A stretch of DNA of 64,000 nt from Montifringilla adamsi (GCA_017590115.1 JAGGNK010010225.1:620001-684000), one strand, 5' to 3'. Shown: positions 1 to 14,187, counted from the stretch's first letter. Numbers and translations are program-made. Notes: a model not told the origin generated them from the sequence alone.

Positions 1-3000
1 TCCCAACACCTGTGGTCTCTGCGTCCTTTACCTTCTTCCAGCCCCACGACTCAAGACTGTTCCCTTAGAATGTTCCCAGTTCTTCAGGTCAGACACCCTA
101 GACCTGAAAAATCTCTCCCACTGTTCCTAAACAGTGAGTGCAGATGGGAACCTATTTACCACTTGCTTTGGTTTTCCCTTAATTAGTCCCTACTGACATC
201 AGGCAGCCTCTTTAAATACACAGAAACACTGCAATTTAGAAACACGTGCAGACTGATTTTCCTACTTGTACTATTTATTTTGCTTTATCTTCAAAACATA
301 CAAAATTCCAATCATGCACTACAAGCTACACAGATAGAGGTGCTTTAGGCCTTCTATGTGTATTTTTCATTATTTACTAATGCAAAATGAGAAGCAATTT
401 AATGGAAAATTCACATCATAAAGCTCATAGATACTATGGATCAAAGCCTAAATAAACTCTCTCAGAAACATGCAGTGCTACAGAGCATTACACTGACAAT
501 ATCTTAATTCTAAAATTTATTTGAATGTAAAATAGTATATACAAGGTCTTAGCAGAAGGTACTTATATATGCACATCTGTAGTTGTTTAAATAAATATAT
601 ATATAAGCATAATTATGCAAGATGCTAGGGCAGCAATTCTCCAAAATCTAAGACACCTTTCCACTTTAATTTTATATTAGGAGATAAAAGTTGAAAATTA
701 TTGAAAGTCCTTAGAAAACAGTATAAAATAATACATATTTTAAAGTTCATTTTATTGCCAGCATTTTTACATATTTGTTCCCAGATATACACATATATGT
801 ATATAAATCTCGAAGGAAGAAAAATATCAACATTACTCCTGAATCCTTTAAATGCTTCACAAAGATTACTTGCCCATATATTTTGTTTTTCTTTTTTTAA
901 CCAACTAATGTCCCAGTCTTATCTTCAGCTGCTTCAATGTTTTAGGCAGCTAAAAACGTAATTCTGTAGATTTTTGCTGCCAGAGCAAAATGCACTCTCA
1001 AATGATAATATACTTCTAAAGCATGCTGTCAAAATCATGGAGATCTTGAAGCAAAATATCTTTTTCACCTATGATTTATAAGCATCTTGAATACAGGATT
1101 CTCCCTGCACACCTGACTGGGAACATTTTCCCTCTTGTCTTGGTATATACTAACAGAAGAAACACAGTCTTTCTTGTTTTAACTTAAAATCCCATCTCTA
1201 CCAGTGCAAACAAATGTGATCACATAGTTTTACTCCTACCTACTGAAGTACTTCAATTAGATTACTTCAACTTCTACATGCTGATTTCATTCTTTCTGAC
1301 GTCTTTGAAATAAGATCAAGCCCTGGAATACAGGAGAGAGAAAGCTTCAACTTACATGCCCCACTTAGTTATTTCTTTCCTCCACCATCTCCTTTTCTCT
1401 CACTAAAGCAAATTTAAAGCCTGGTTTTAAACTGTTGAATTTCCTGGTTTCACCAAACAGTAAAACAAGAGGAGTCCATCCCACCCTCCCATCTTACAAC
1501 TCTCTTCATATATCCACTTATTGAACTTTAAACACTGAGAAATCATAGTACCAGAAGAAAGATAAATGTTGCTGTAAACTTAATGCAAAATACTTTCTAG
1601 GTGTCAGCTCTTTATGTAAAGGAAGAAGTATTTTTTTAGTTATCTCCTCTCTACAGTCACATATTTTTTCTTACAAGTACATTATCTTTTTGTTAGCGCT
1701 GAAATGTCTCAGGAAGAAAGCTGCTGCTTTACTTGTTGCAGGTTTCCCAGAGAAAAAAGAGTTTCCTAATGATTCCAGTTATAATCACAGGCCAGGCACC
1801 GATTCAAGCAAGGAGACCCTGGGTGACTTACCTGACTTAAGAAGTCAGAGTGAACAACATGAGGTTCAACGTGTTTCAATGGGTGGTTTTGTTTAGAAGG
1901 ACATGCAGACACAGCTGGAAAGGACGTGGCCACCAGGACAGGAACACCCCCACAGACAGACGTAAGTACAGACAAGCACACAACCAGCCCATGAGGAGTC
2001 TACACCCAGTCTTACAAGGAAAACCTGACACTAAAAACCAGTTTCATTTACTGTCAAAATCAGTGTCTGCCTGTCTGTGAGCAAATGGGATGGATCTTTA
2101 CTTGCCAACTTCATTTTAAAGAATGAAGAGACAAAATTATTTTCCATTTCAGTATTTGGTGCACCTTTTATAAACCTATTGCATATTTTTTCCATTTCTG
2201 TGTAGAGCTTAGTAATCAGCATGTTATGATCCTGTAAGTAAACATTCCTTATCTTTCATACTTCTATATTCCTGATGGTTTTAACAGAACAAATTGCAAC
2301 AAGTACACATTAACAAAATTTTTTAAGTAGACCCTGGTATCCTGGCAGTCTCAAACAGTTCTTAACCTACCATGAAATTAAAAATAAAATTACAGTTTCT
2401 CTCTTCAGTCCAGAAGATCCCTCAAAAACAAATCTTCTGTCAGAGAGCCCAGCTATTTTTTACATCTCCATATCTGAAATAACCATAACATATGCCATAT
2501 ATATAACCATAGCCACAGTGTCCCCTGAAGTAAAATGTGTTGAATGTATCAAGTTGATATGTATATTCCCTTAGGATCAAGACAATTCTCTCAGAAGTCC
2601 TGAGCATCCTCTAAAAAATCTTTCTCTAGTTTACACCTTTCCTTTGCTCAGCATGAGCAACCTGTAACTCCCACAGTGCACAATAACGAGACAAGCAGAG
2701 CTGTCCTTGCTGCCTGCCAGGAGTCAGAAGTAAAAATTCTGTAAGACTCAGATAACAAATTTTCTGACACTGCTATGTTGCCTGACCCAACACCCAATAC
2801 TTTGCTTCAGGGAAATCTTCATTGAAAAGTCTGTGTTTTCTACTCATAAAGCTATTTTTAACACAGAATAAAATAAAACAAATGGCTGAAAACCTCATTA
2901 GTTGAAAATTAAATCTAACCAGAATACTTACAACATCTACCTAAGACCACAGTTAGCTATTCTGAGAACCTGATAGTCTTTCACTTCCTCATTTTAAACA

Positions 3001-6000
3001 CTGTAATTAACTATTTACTAATCACACCCTAATTTAAACTGCTATACTCAGTTGAAATTAATTAAAGCTTGCCTCTAAGTGTATGAATTCAACTAGACCA
3101 TCCCAAGTTGTCAGTAATGAACATAAGTATGTACATTACTACGGCTTTAGACACTCATGTTTTAGTTCCCTCAAGAAAGAAGTCAAGATGAAGGTTACAT
3201 TTCACCTTTCATCCCAGATAAGGGACAGAATTTTAAAACCAAACCCAGTAAATGGAGCTGTGAAACTTAAGAGTCTTTAAACTTGAGTAAATGAGTTCTT
3301 ACCTAGCAATTACTTATTTTGACCCAGAACTGGTTGACTTTCAATATCCTAAACACTCTGTTCTTTGGCCTCAATAAAAGAGCAGAAGGGGACCTCATAC
3401 GACAATTTGGGACTGTATCCAGTAACGTGTATATACATATTTCATAGCGAGGTGAATGTATCTCCTACTAAGGGATTTGTTAAAAGGGGTAAAGGAGGCC
3501 AGAACAGCTCCTTCGTATGGATGAGTATTTTCCCACATCAGAAAGTTCTTATGGAACTAGAGATGCATTTGTTATTTTTTCTCTCTCTCTTTCCTATCTG
3601 TTCTGGCCTTAGACTTACTTTGTTGTAGTATCATGTCAATATCAAAGAAATATCATGGCAGTGCCACAGATCCAAGTTTGTTTACATACAGAAAAGAGTA
3701 TAAAAGCGATCAATAAAAAGCATTAAAGCAGGAAACCAAAACCATTTCACAGACCTTGTAAAATGGGCCAGCTAAACCTGGAGGATGATGCAAGTAATTT
3801 TTCATATCCTTGCCAGTCCCTGTGACTGGAAAATAGACAAATGTCAACAGCATAAAGGCAAAACCTTACCCACATGTGCTTCAGTGAGTCATTTAGTAAA
3901 GGATATTAAGTGAACTAAACACAAACATTTCATTCATGAAAGCAGCTTCTCAAAGCCAAAAGTTCTTAAGAAAACCAGCAGATGTGACCCTCCTACTTCC
4001 AGGAATATTGAGTGGGAAAGCCTCCTATCCACAGGAGTAAGTACTCAAACTCATCTGGAAAAAATTAATTTTATAACAATTCTTGTTTTAGAATAAAAAT
4101 AGTGTAAGTCCCCTCATGTTGAACTACTACAAAGTGGGGAATTTAAAATTGAGGACAACAGTTTGTATGCAGTGTTACACAATTTTTGAACCATCAATTA
4201 TTCACTAACATATGCTAGATGTACCTTTGAGATAGGATTCTAAAAATAGGAGCTTACTGGTGGTGGCAAGATGCAGATTCTTGCTTTATAAAAACTTAAT
4301 CTTAGAAAAATCTTACCTTGCAATAGTCAATAGAAGTAATACTTCTGCCAACATACTTGCTTAAAAACCCCACCTCATTATCCTCTCATTTCTAGTGCTG
4401 AAAATCATTCATTTTTACCAGAATCTATCCCTTTTTATGGCAGGAAAATATGAAGCTAGGAAGAATCAAGACTTTTGCTTGTGAATATCTTCACAAGACT
4501 ACAGTATCACCCATAATTGGTTCAAGGTTCATGTTGTCTTGTCAAATGAAACATCTTTGTAAAATGAACAAAGCAAAGAGACACACACATTTCTGAACCA
4601 TCCTGATATTATTACTAGGTGCATATTTTACTTTGAATCATTTGGAATAAATTTTGTTTATCCAAAGGCTCTTTTCTTATTCATTGACATGAAGGAGATT
4701 TGTTTGGCTGAATGATACTGTATTTGGAAGAATTATGTAAATGATTGTATGCAGGCCAATTAGAGCTGAGTAACTTTGTGGCAATCATCTTTAAAACTGC
4801 AGCTGTTGTGAAACCAATGAAAATTAAACAGCATGTTTTATATATTGCCACGTCAAGAGAAGAATCCATAATATATTCTGGAAAGCAAGTGTGGAAATCT
4901 GACACTTTCCCAGGTGTCTGCATGCCTATACAGGTAATTTAGAAAATGCATTTTGTGACACTTGCCATGCACTAAAGTCACAATGCATCAGATAAAATGT
5001 AAGCTCATTCATATGCATTCATTAATAATCCTCAGAAATGCTATGTCACTATAGCAGCTCTTGAAAAAGAGTTTTGTGAGGAGCTAAGAAACTTAAAAAT
5101 GTATCTTCATACAGAATCAAAATAAGACCAAAATTCCAATTTTTCCCTGAAGGCAAATAAATTTAAATACAATTTGGCACCTCTGAAGTGTTGCATTTTC
5201 TCAAAAAACAGTGTTCTCTGATTTTTTTATTTATTTAATGCTATAATACTAAGCTTTTAAATGATGAAATGAGCTACATCACACTTGCAAAATGAGTGTT
5301 TGTCATACATGATTAGTCAGTTCTACACAGGACTGTCTTGGCAGATGAAAGAATATCACTTGAATCTCTGAACTACTGCTGAAGGTTTTGGGTTCTCTTC
5401 CTTCAAAGCCTTGTCTCTGATCTTCCAATCCAGCAAGAACAATTCATTTCATGTGCACATAAATTCTTTCACCACATATTTTATACTGACAATGTCCACT
5501 GAAATTCACTTCATGCACACTGAATAACCTATGTAGAAAATGTATTTTGAGATAACATACATACAATTAATAATAGTCATGGAATTTGGCCTCTACAGTA
5601 TCATCTACAAAAAGAACCCTCTGTTTCCCTAGGACCACACAAAAGAAAACAAGCATAGCATCAATGTTTTTTCCCTGAGCGCTGCTAACATTTCCTGGAC
5701 AATGTTTCAGTTCACGACTACCATATGCCTCTAATTATTTACTGATTAGAATTCTTGCATGAGCCATTATATTTCTACATTCTAATTTTGCTTTGAAAGG
5801 TTGTAGGTTCAGTTCAGATGTAAAAGGGCTTCTAAACAAATGCTTTTACTTTCTCTGGTGTCAGGAAAGCTAAAAAGAAAGTAGAATCTTGCACACTGTC
5901 CTGCACAACATAGTGGCATACAGATAATTTAGCTGCAGTTCAGTCTCTTTTTTAGAACATGCTAATTACTTCCAAACACTGCAACCAGAGTTCCTGGGAT

Positions 6001-6406
6001 CCTCTGAAAATTCAGAAGTGGGTCAAAATACCACCCAGAGACACTGGCCTCAACAGACAGTAAAGTTCCCTTCAAGGAAAGGGAGACAGAACTACTATGT
6101 TACCAATGGAGTCGTTGTAGGTAAGAAAAATGCTTCTTCATGTTACAGAAATGTTTGAGATGTCTCAAACTTAAATAGGAAAAGAACCAGTGAAAGCTCA
6201 ATTGCCCACATCAGAGACATTGGGTTTTCTGTTCCCTTCAGAAGGGAGTCTCACCCATCTTTTTTTCTTTATGGAAGCAGTTTTGATGCAGGGAGTAGAG
6301 CAACTTAACCTCAGCAACACCCCCACTCAAGATGAATCATTATGTTTGTAATTGTTCACTTCCACTTGCAGAGCCTTACACCTATTGTGCAAGGGCATCT
6401 GGAAAT
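1..6406. other. Gene-free AT-rich flank
   Basis: I see no exon, RNA gene or recognisable transposable element here. Open frames are short, overlap on both strands and lack splice context or protein resemblance. The stretch 4,680-5,080 looks less random than its surroundings: it carries homeodomain-like and octamer-like words and is open on both strands for about 65-80 codons. It could be a conserved non-coding element, but that needs an alignment. Confidence 0.6.
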
Positions 6407-6489
6407 GGGGCGGGGGGGGGGGGGGGGCAAGAGGCAAGGAACNNNNNTGGGATGAGGGCGCCCGCGGGGGGGGGGGGGGGGGGGGGGGG
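6407..6489. repeat. Poly-G tracts around a 5-base assembly gap
   Basis: Four G, one C and 16 G (6,407-6,427) are followed by a short spacer, five N (6,443-6,447), more spacer, and a run of 24 G (6,466-6,489). The sequence after each G run is nearly the same (a GGCAAGGA core), so the gap may separate two readings of one locus. Apparent open frames across the N are artefacts. Confidence 0.95.
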
Positions 6490-9400
6490 ACAGAAGGCAA
6501 GGACACCTGGAAAAGATGGGTTTGTGCACATTCAGATTCCTTAGCTGGTATCAAACCTGATCTTCTCTTAAGGGGCATTTAAATGTGCATTTTCCCAGTC
6601 CCTACCTTTGGACTCTGGAATTAGGTGGCACGACTGGAGCACGTGCTAGTGAAGACCAAAGCAAAAAATGTTGAGTATCTCAGTTTTGTACTTGTCAGTC
6701 TTGTACTTTTGTCACTTTTGACATTCATAGACAGGTCCCGTGTCCCACTGATCAGGCAGGGTGTGTAGGTACACAGTTTCTGGTAATTGGGAGTGGGGTT
6801 GCTGCCGAGCCGCATCCCTCATTACCACAAACTGCGTACCTACAAAGGTGCAATTCCTTTCTCTTCCGTTTTTATTCTAAGTACCTGAAGAAAAACTGCT
6901 TGTTATTTTTCATTTCCCTAGCCAGGTTCAGTTCCAGATGTGTCTTGGCTTGCCTGATTCCCTCCATGCACCCTTTTCCTCTTCAGTATTTAATTTTATT
7001 TTCAATTTGTTTTAACCTTCAGCTGCATCATCCATTTTGTTGTTGTTTCCCTAGGAAACATCTTCTATGTATCATACAGTCTCAAAACGCTTACAATTTT
7101 GTTCTGTTTTATAGCAATCAGGTGTCTCAGGAAAGACAGGGAGCAACTTTGCTTTTTTTTTCCAATTTATTTCCTATTCTACATATCCCTTGGGATTCAA
7201 ATCAGCAAAGAACCATGGACTTCATGAGCACAGTTTACAGTAGATAAGGATCTGGTGTACAGATGGGACTTTCATTCCAACCTCTCCAGTAATGTCTTTC
7301 CTTAGAAGGAAAAGGAAAAGCTAATGCACTTAGACTGCCCGGCGTAGGCAGTCTCCAGGCAGCTATTGTAAGAGTGACTCTATAGGTCACAGTGCTTCAA
7401 GATACAAGAGAGATCTTTTGCTTTACTTCCAGTGAAAGACAGATTTAGTAGAAAAGTCCATCCCTTCTGAACACAGTAACTGGAAAAGGTGCAAAAGCTA
7501 AAAGAAGGATGAGCTAATAATGCCATGGTAAGCAAGGCTAATGCTAGAACAGAGATCACTTGAGTAACGATTCCTGCAAATCTATCCCTGCTCCAATCAC
7601 AAGGAGATCTACTCAGTATGGACTACATCACACCAACTAATGGGGCAATTGCACCATTTGGGGTGCTTTTAGGGATGTAGTGGCTTTAACTATTTTTTTT
7701 TTTAACCTTTTACTGAAAAACTGATTTCTGGTACCAAATACTGTAATGTTTTGCTAGTCTCTCCTACATTTGGGGGTAGGGAGCCCACTGGTCAGAATAT
7801 GAGACAGACATTGCTGAATGTTTGCCTGATTCATCATTCAAACTAAACTTATTTGCAGAATAGCTGTAAAAGTTTCTGGATCGTTCTGATCCTGTAGCAC
7901 ATTCACAGGATGACAGTACACAGGTCGTGTACTTAATCCTGTACAGATAAAAAATCCTCACTTCCTAGGAAGACAAGAATTCTTAATAAAAACAAATTTT
8001 AAAAACCTGACTTTCAAAACTTCTTACAAATATCTCAGGCTTAGTTTAGAACCCTGCAGTGACATCTCATGGCTCCATAATAGGTCCAGCAATGAACACA
8101 TGCTGGCAAAGAACACAGACAAAACTGAGGAACACAAATATCTATATGTAGAAAACTGGGTAGCTGCCATTGCTATGGGATAATCTAACCCCATTAGTTG
8201 GTAACACCAGACTCATTAATCCTCCCAAATAAGCTTAATACACAATACTGCCTGTTACAGGGTACTTACGTCCGTTTGTATACAATGTTTGCATCCCATG
8301 TCAAGGATGCCACTTTTAAATAAAAGGATGAAACGGATTTGGAAAATAAAATTATAAGAAACTAGGCAGGGATTGTGAAGTTAAGGAGCAGGGTCAGACG
8401 AGCAGCAGTAGCTGCTGGAAAAATGGATTCCTACCCTTCGTAACACAGACAAGCTACCATGCCAAGAGGTCAATGCCTTAGGTAGCCACCTGTTTTAAGG
8501 AAAAAAAAAAAAAAAAAGACAATCTCTTAGTTTAAGGAGCCTGGAGCCATCACATGAATATCATTACAGGGAGCTTCTTACTTGCATTGCAGAAGCTAGC
8601 AAGAGGTGAATTAATTCCATGTATTAATAAAGTTGACATTTTCTTACAAAGGAAAACTATTAAAATGCTCGGTCAAAATTGAGGATGAAACACATTCCAG
8701 TCTAACCAATCACTGTGTCTGTATACCTTTTCAAAATTTAATGCAAGATCAGTCTTTATTCCCTAATAAACTCAAAGCACAGTATCATTTTCCAGGTCAA
8801 AAGAAACTACTATATAATTTATTCTCTCATGATGAATAGCAGAGCTTTTAACTAGGTCTCCTGGGAACCTGTTTTGGCATTTTTTTGCAGTGCTAGGAAC
8901 ATTAAGGTACACCATCAATGGAAACAAACATGGGAGATGAAGGGAAAGCAATAGGTAGGCTTACCTCATTGTAGCTGAGGGTAGTTTTTGAGCACAATAC
9001 AATTTTTGTGTAATTATTTTTAAAGGGATCAGACTCAGGCTTATGGTGAAAACTCTGCTGTCCCAGCATGCCACCCTTGCATCATTCATTCTTTACTCCA
9101 GTGGCTTAAATCTTCATCATGTCTTCAGGGGCTTGTTCTGAATGTGTGTGCACTGTCTAGAAGAACACACAGTGAGCTCTAAATAAGGCCTACTTCAATT
9201 TCATTAGTTTTGTGACTTATTACAGATATTGAAAATTCTGAGTATTTCAAAACAGGAAATGCAAAAAAAGTAAAACCTCTAAAGCTTTAACACTCAAAGG
9301 AAATAATATAAACTATAAGGCTATAGATTCTGCATGATCTCTACACTCCTGTCTTTTGACAGGTCATTACTGATGTCAAACCATGCTATGACAGTTTTGG

Positions 9401-12400
9401 TATTTAGTGACAATTACTTGGATTTCCACCAGAGTACACATGAAGAAAATCCTCAAAGACACCCCCACCTTCTACGGAAATATGTTTTCCTCCTCTGGCA
9501 AACACCAGTTTTCATACAAAAGAAAGGAAATTAGAACATCTGGCAAAGTGAACTCTGCTATGCTCCTAAGAATGGAGAGTTCATTGAGATCTGTTTAACT
9601 GGAATACTTGTGACTTGGCTGGTACATAAATATGAGACGAGATCAGGTCAATACAATGTGCAGAATTGCACACCTTTACTACTTGATTTCCCTTTATTAC
9701 TTCATAACACATAGCATTCTCCACTAAACATTTGTTTTGTTTGGGTTTTACTTCTGTTCTTGTGACATACTGTTTGGTTTTGAAGATTTTGATCTATTGA
9801 AGAGCCTAACTTCATTGCAAGGTGTCATATGAGACACAGAAAGAAGCAGCAATGTTTGCATTTGACTGAACAACACAGACCCTTCAAGCCCATGTATTTC
9901 TTTTCCTGTTCTTTTTTTCTCTCATATGATCAAACAACCATGTCTCCATTGAAGTAAAGTAACAGTGTTTTCAGAGATCAGCAATAACTCTGCAGATTCA
10001 TCCAAGCACAAAGCGGGGTAAAAAGGATAAATGAAAAGTAAGGAAAGACATCCAAGCATAAAGTGACTATGCAGACTACTGGAAAAAACTGAGTAAAGAC
10101 ACTATAGGTGTTTATAAAGCCATGAGCAACTTGGAGACAGTGGCTCTTCAACAAAAGGATGGGATATCAACTGAAGCTAGATGATGGCAGATTCACAGCA
10201 AGCAAAATGGAGGCTCAAGTATTGAGTGCTTAATGTGGAATGCTTTGCAGCAGGGTGTTGGGATTGCTAAAACATCAGATATTCATAAAGAGCCAATGAA
10301 TTGAAAATAAATAAATCAGAGGGCATTAAAAATCCACCTTTTATCTCTAGAAGCCTCTGATCCTAGAGCATTACTGCATTTCTGCTGGGTTCTTTTCTCT
10401 CACACAGGCTGTCAGGGAGAGTGGAAAAATTATTTGAAAAAAAAATTTGATGAACCAAGGATTGGTTTAATTTTTTGTTGAAAAATATATCTTCATACAG
10501 AACACAAGGATTCCTCTTGGGACTCAAGTTAAAGATCATTGCAGAGAGCCTGAAGTTAAGCTCTAATAACAGGATCCATTTAAAAAAATGTGTACACACA
10601 CGTCACTTGTAAAACACAGCAGAAAGACAATTTCCTGCAAGATACACTGGGGATTTTTTTTTGCTCAAAACAGCTATAACTTCCAGGCTGCTCCAGTTCT
10701 AGTTCTAAGCTGCTTCTTTGTTCCTAGGCAGCAAAACAGTCAAAGAAATGTTCATCCACCAATACTGTTGGAGGTCTAGTTCTGTTTTCCAGACAGTGCT
10801 CACTGCCAACTTCCTTGCCTGCAGTACTTTAAAAAGAAATAAAGCACAGGAATTGTCTTAGTTCTGAGGGACATTTTCATATCATTATGCTGTTCGCTTG
10901 TCTGAGGCAGACACAATTTTGTTAAAAACCAAATACCTTATTGCCCTTTAACCTTGAAAAATTCAATGTATAAGTAAAAACATAACAAAAATGAGACTGT
11001 CACATTCAAAGCCACTGCCATGTGGAAAGGTTGTAGGATATGACAGCCAGATCAGAAGTGACATTTCCAGGTCATGGTTTTCTGACCTTAACTCCTTCTG
11101 ATCGTATTCAGCCATTTTATTTTGGTAGCCCAGAGCAGACATGCTGCAGTAATGCAGATTATAAAACCCACTACATGCTAGACTTTATTCAGTGTTGTTT
11201 TATCACACAGTTAAATCCTGTACCATGGTCCCACAGGACTAAAGGAAAACTCTGTGCAGAAGGAAAAAAAATTTTAAAATTGAGTTTTTATTTGAAAGAT
11301 GGACTAGATTTTTTGGCATGCTATTTTTATATTAATATCTGGAGAGCTATGGTTAGATTAAGAGATTCACATGCAGTGTACCTATCATGTCTTTTGTTCC
11401 AGCTGTACAAACACTTATCCCCATGAACAACTTAAACCTAGTGAAATTTTCAAGTGTAAAGTAAAAGTTTAGGATATGCAATAACTTAATGAGGTCCACC
11501 ATTACATACACATTGGTGTCCGCAGGACTTCAATGTCATTATTTTTTTCTGCTGCATTCCTATGCAATATAAATGGCATTATTTTAGCACTCATCATGGA
11601 ATCTGCCTGCTGCCTGCCTAATAACTGCTTAGAACAATGTGTCTGATCTCCTTCAAAAATACAAACTCAAACAAATAATATAATTTGACAATTGATTAAA
11701 TCATGTCATTTGACTTAAAATTGGAAAAAATCTGTAGTAAAAACTGGCTTGACTGAGCACAAGTGTATTTATGCACACAGGGAAAGAATGGAGAAAGCTT
11801 GATATCTACTTGGTATCTACTCCAAATGTTATCAGATTATTTCTATGCATCAATTAATGAGGAAAATTTTTCTCACAAAAGTGACAATTACCAAGATGGG
11901 TCAAAATTGTCTCGATGCAATTGTACTCCATCTTCCCATTACAATTATTCTGAGCAGTTTTTCCTCATTCCTACATATGCATTTCCCCATTCCTTCATAC
12001 ACATTTGTTCTTTTCACCTAGATTGTGTAGCTTAAGGACATGAAAACGTTTTTATCACAAAGCTATCTCCAAAATTCAGTCAGATGTCATTAGTACAGTA
12101 ATGAAGTTCATTCATGAAGGAAAAGGTTTCTTCAAGCATCCAATATCTTGCTCACCCTGGAAGACAGTTATAAAGAATATCGTTATTTGATGAAATCCTG
12201 CAAGAATGTACTTTAATGGAGAAGCATTACTTTAATTAAAGCAAAATTTTAGTTTTTAATTAAAGTAAGGACATCAAGCAAAATAATCGAATTTTTACAG
12301 ACCAACTTCATTAGCAGTACTAGCAGGAGATAAAATACCCAGTCCTCTACCAAACCATCTTACTTAAAAGCCACAGAAAGCATTACTGTTATTCCAAGGA

Positions 12401-13424
12401 TTTCTCCAAATAATCAGCCTCCCCACAGTCCACTGAGCTGACCTTCTTAATCAAGTCCAATGGATGTGAATGTTTTTAAAACTTTCACCATTGTTGGGCA
12501 TTTCCATACTTGGATGAAAGCTGAAATTTAACCCGTTTTGATATCTATTATTTATTAGAACCGTTAAAATTACTAACAAATCAGAGAGAGCAATCAGAAC
12601 CTGAGTACAATGTGAGATTTGAGGGGGTGGGTGGGGGTGTGAAGAATGTAGCCAAGAGAGACCAGTCATGCACCTGAAAGACACAGTCTCAAATAAGAGT
12701 GTGAGTTAGAGCAAACAAAATTACTGTTCAGGAAGGTAAAGTGCAAAGCCAATGAACAGTTGCCCCATATACGTTACTCTATAAAACACAAAAGTTTTAC
12801 CTTCCCACTGATCTATCTATTTAGTATTACTTTCACACAGTACTTAGCACAGCACAGCTGATATACATCAAGTTCAGAAATGTAATTTTGCTGGTAAAAT
12901 AGCAAAAATATGTTCTTACATGAACCTGCTTTCAACAGGAGAAGACAACACTCATAATACCCAAACCTTCATGAGAGCAGCAGCCACAGAAACATACAAA
13001 CTGTACATGAAGGACAACCCACAGGAGACATCAGTGGTTTCTGACCTATGTCTTCTTGAACACCCACAAGGATCTTCAACAAGGGTCTTCCCTTCCAGAT
13101 TCAGCAATTACCAGCTGAGGCAGCAAGGATTGTTTCCTTCTACAGCTGTGGATTTAGTTTAGCCCAGGGTACACCCTCTGCAGATAGAAGAGGATAACCC
13201 TAGAACGGGAGCTTGAAATCCATCTATCCTCTATATGGGTCTTGTTACCCTCCAACAGGTTTTCAGTAGTGCCTTACATATGTAATATCAAGCAGTAAAT
13301 AATCCAGTCAAACAGACTGCCTTAGTTTTACCAAGTTGCCCGTTAACAAACCTGAGGAGGAAAAATCCTTATTTGTAATAATCTCTTCTTTCTCTTCAAG
13401 CTGATCCCTTTATGAATAGACTGG
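6490..13424. other. Gene-free flank with small structures only
   Basis: No coding exon or RNA gene is supportable. Visible items are an 8-bp stem with a 7-base loop at 7,332-7,354, an A17 run at 8,501-8,517 and the long inverted repeat listed separately at 12,227-12,268. A 128-codon + strand frame at 11,040-11,426 has no recognisable domain and is probably chance. Confidence 0.6.
12227..12268. repeat. Perfect 14-bp inverted repeat with TTAATTAA cores
   Basis: Left arm TTACTTTAATTAAA (12,227-12,240) is the exact reverse complement of the right arm TTTAATTAAAGTAA (12,255-12,268). The loop is 14 bases. Each arm contains the palindrome TTAATTAA, a homeodomain-type site. It could be a regulatory element or simply AT-rich chance; no gene is adjacent. 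Confidence 0.9.
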
Positions 13425-14187
13425 GGTATAAAGAACTGGGGTTTGGTAGTGGTGGGGGGGTTGCAGAAGTGGTCTCAGTGAAAAGAGGTATGGGGCTGCC
13501 TTGTGTCAACAACAGCTGACCCAGCAATGGACCCACTGCACACTGAAGCCGAGCCAGCCAAAGTTTGTCACATCTCTCTGAAAAATATTTTAAGAAAAGG
13601 CAGAAAAAAACTAAGACTGAGAGGACCAGTGTACGGTGAGCAACAAGGTTGCAGTAGGAGGCACTCCATGCTGGAGCAGGAATAACCCCAAAGGGACTAC
13701 AGTCAGTGGAGAGCCCACATCTGAGCAAAGCACACAAGTAAACAATGCAGAATAGAAAAACAAGGAGCAGCAAAGAGAAACTGTTACATACTGACCTCTG
13801 ACTCCTGCATCATACATCACTCTCTCTTAAAGTTCTACATATAACTTGTACCAGGAACAAGAGGGGAGGGGAGGTGTCTGGAGTGAAGCTAAGCCGGAAA
13901 AAGGGGGAGGAAAAGTGTTTTCACAAGGTGTTTAAATGTTTGTTATCTTTGTTTCCCAATGCCCAAATCACTAACTAAATGTTTATGTTAATGGGCAATA
14001 AATAAATTTAATCCCCAGCTGGATTCTGTTTTGTCAACAGTAACTGGTGAATGATTTCCTTGTCTTTATCTTGACTCACGAGTTTTCTCACTCCTGTTCT
14101 TCTGTTTTCTCTGTTCCTCCCCCAGCCCTGTCCTGTTGTGGAGGTAGAAATGTGAGAGCTTGGCTGCCAGCTGAAGCAAACCCATCA
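13425..14187 (+). mobile_element. Decayed ERVL-like LTR
   Basis: The block resembles, from my memory of the family, an LTR type abundant in songbird and other neoavian genomes. Shared landmarks are an early GGGGCTGCC segment, a GAAGCTAAGCC purine-rich stretch near 13,885, an AATAAA poly(A) signal at 13,997-14,002, a GGATTCTGTTTTG segment after it, and an end near 14,187 in CCCATCA. No internal gag/pol/env sequence flanks it, so it is probably a solo LTR. The 5' boundary is approximate. The 125-codon - strand frame inside it is not a gene. Confidence 0.65.

Noticed and set aside
6327..6582. Gly- and Pro-rich open frames across 6,327-6,582
   Set aside because: Made of poly-G runs and five N; not real coding sequence.
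11040..11426. 128-codon + strand frame in the left flank
   Set aside because: Atypical composition, no domain, no adjoining exons; chance level for a 20-kb gene-free stretch.
13396..13773. Hydrophobic 125-codon - strand frame resembling a membrane protein
   Set aside because: It is the antisense of the LTR at 13,425-14,187.
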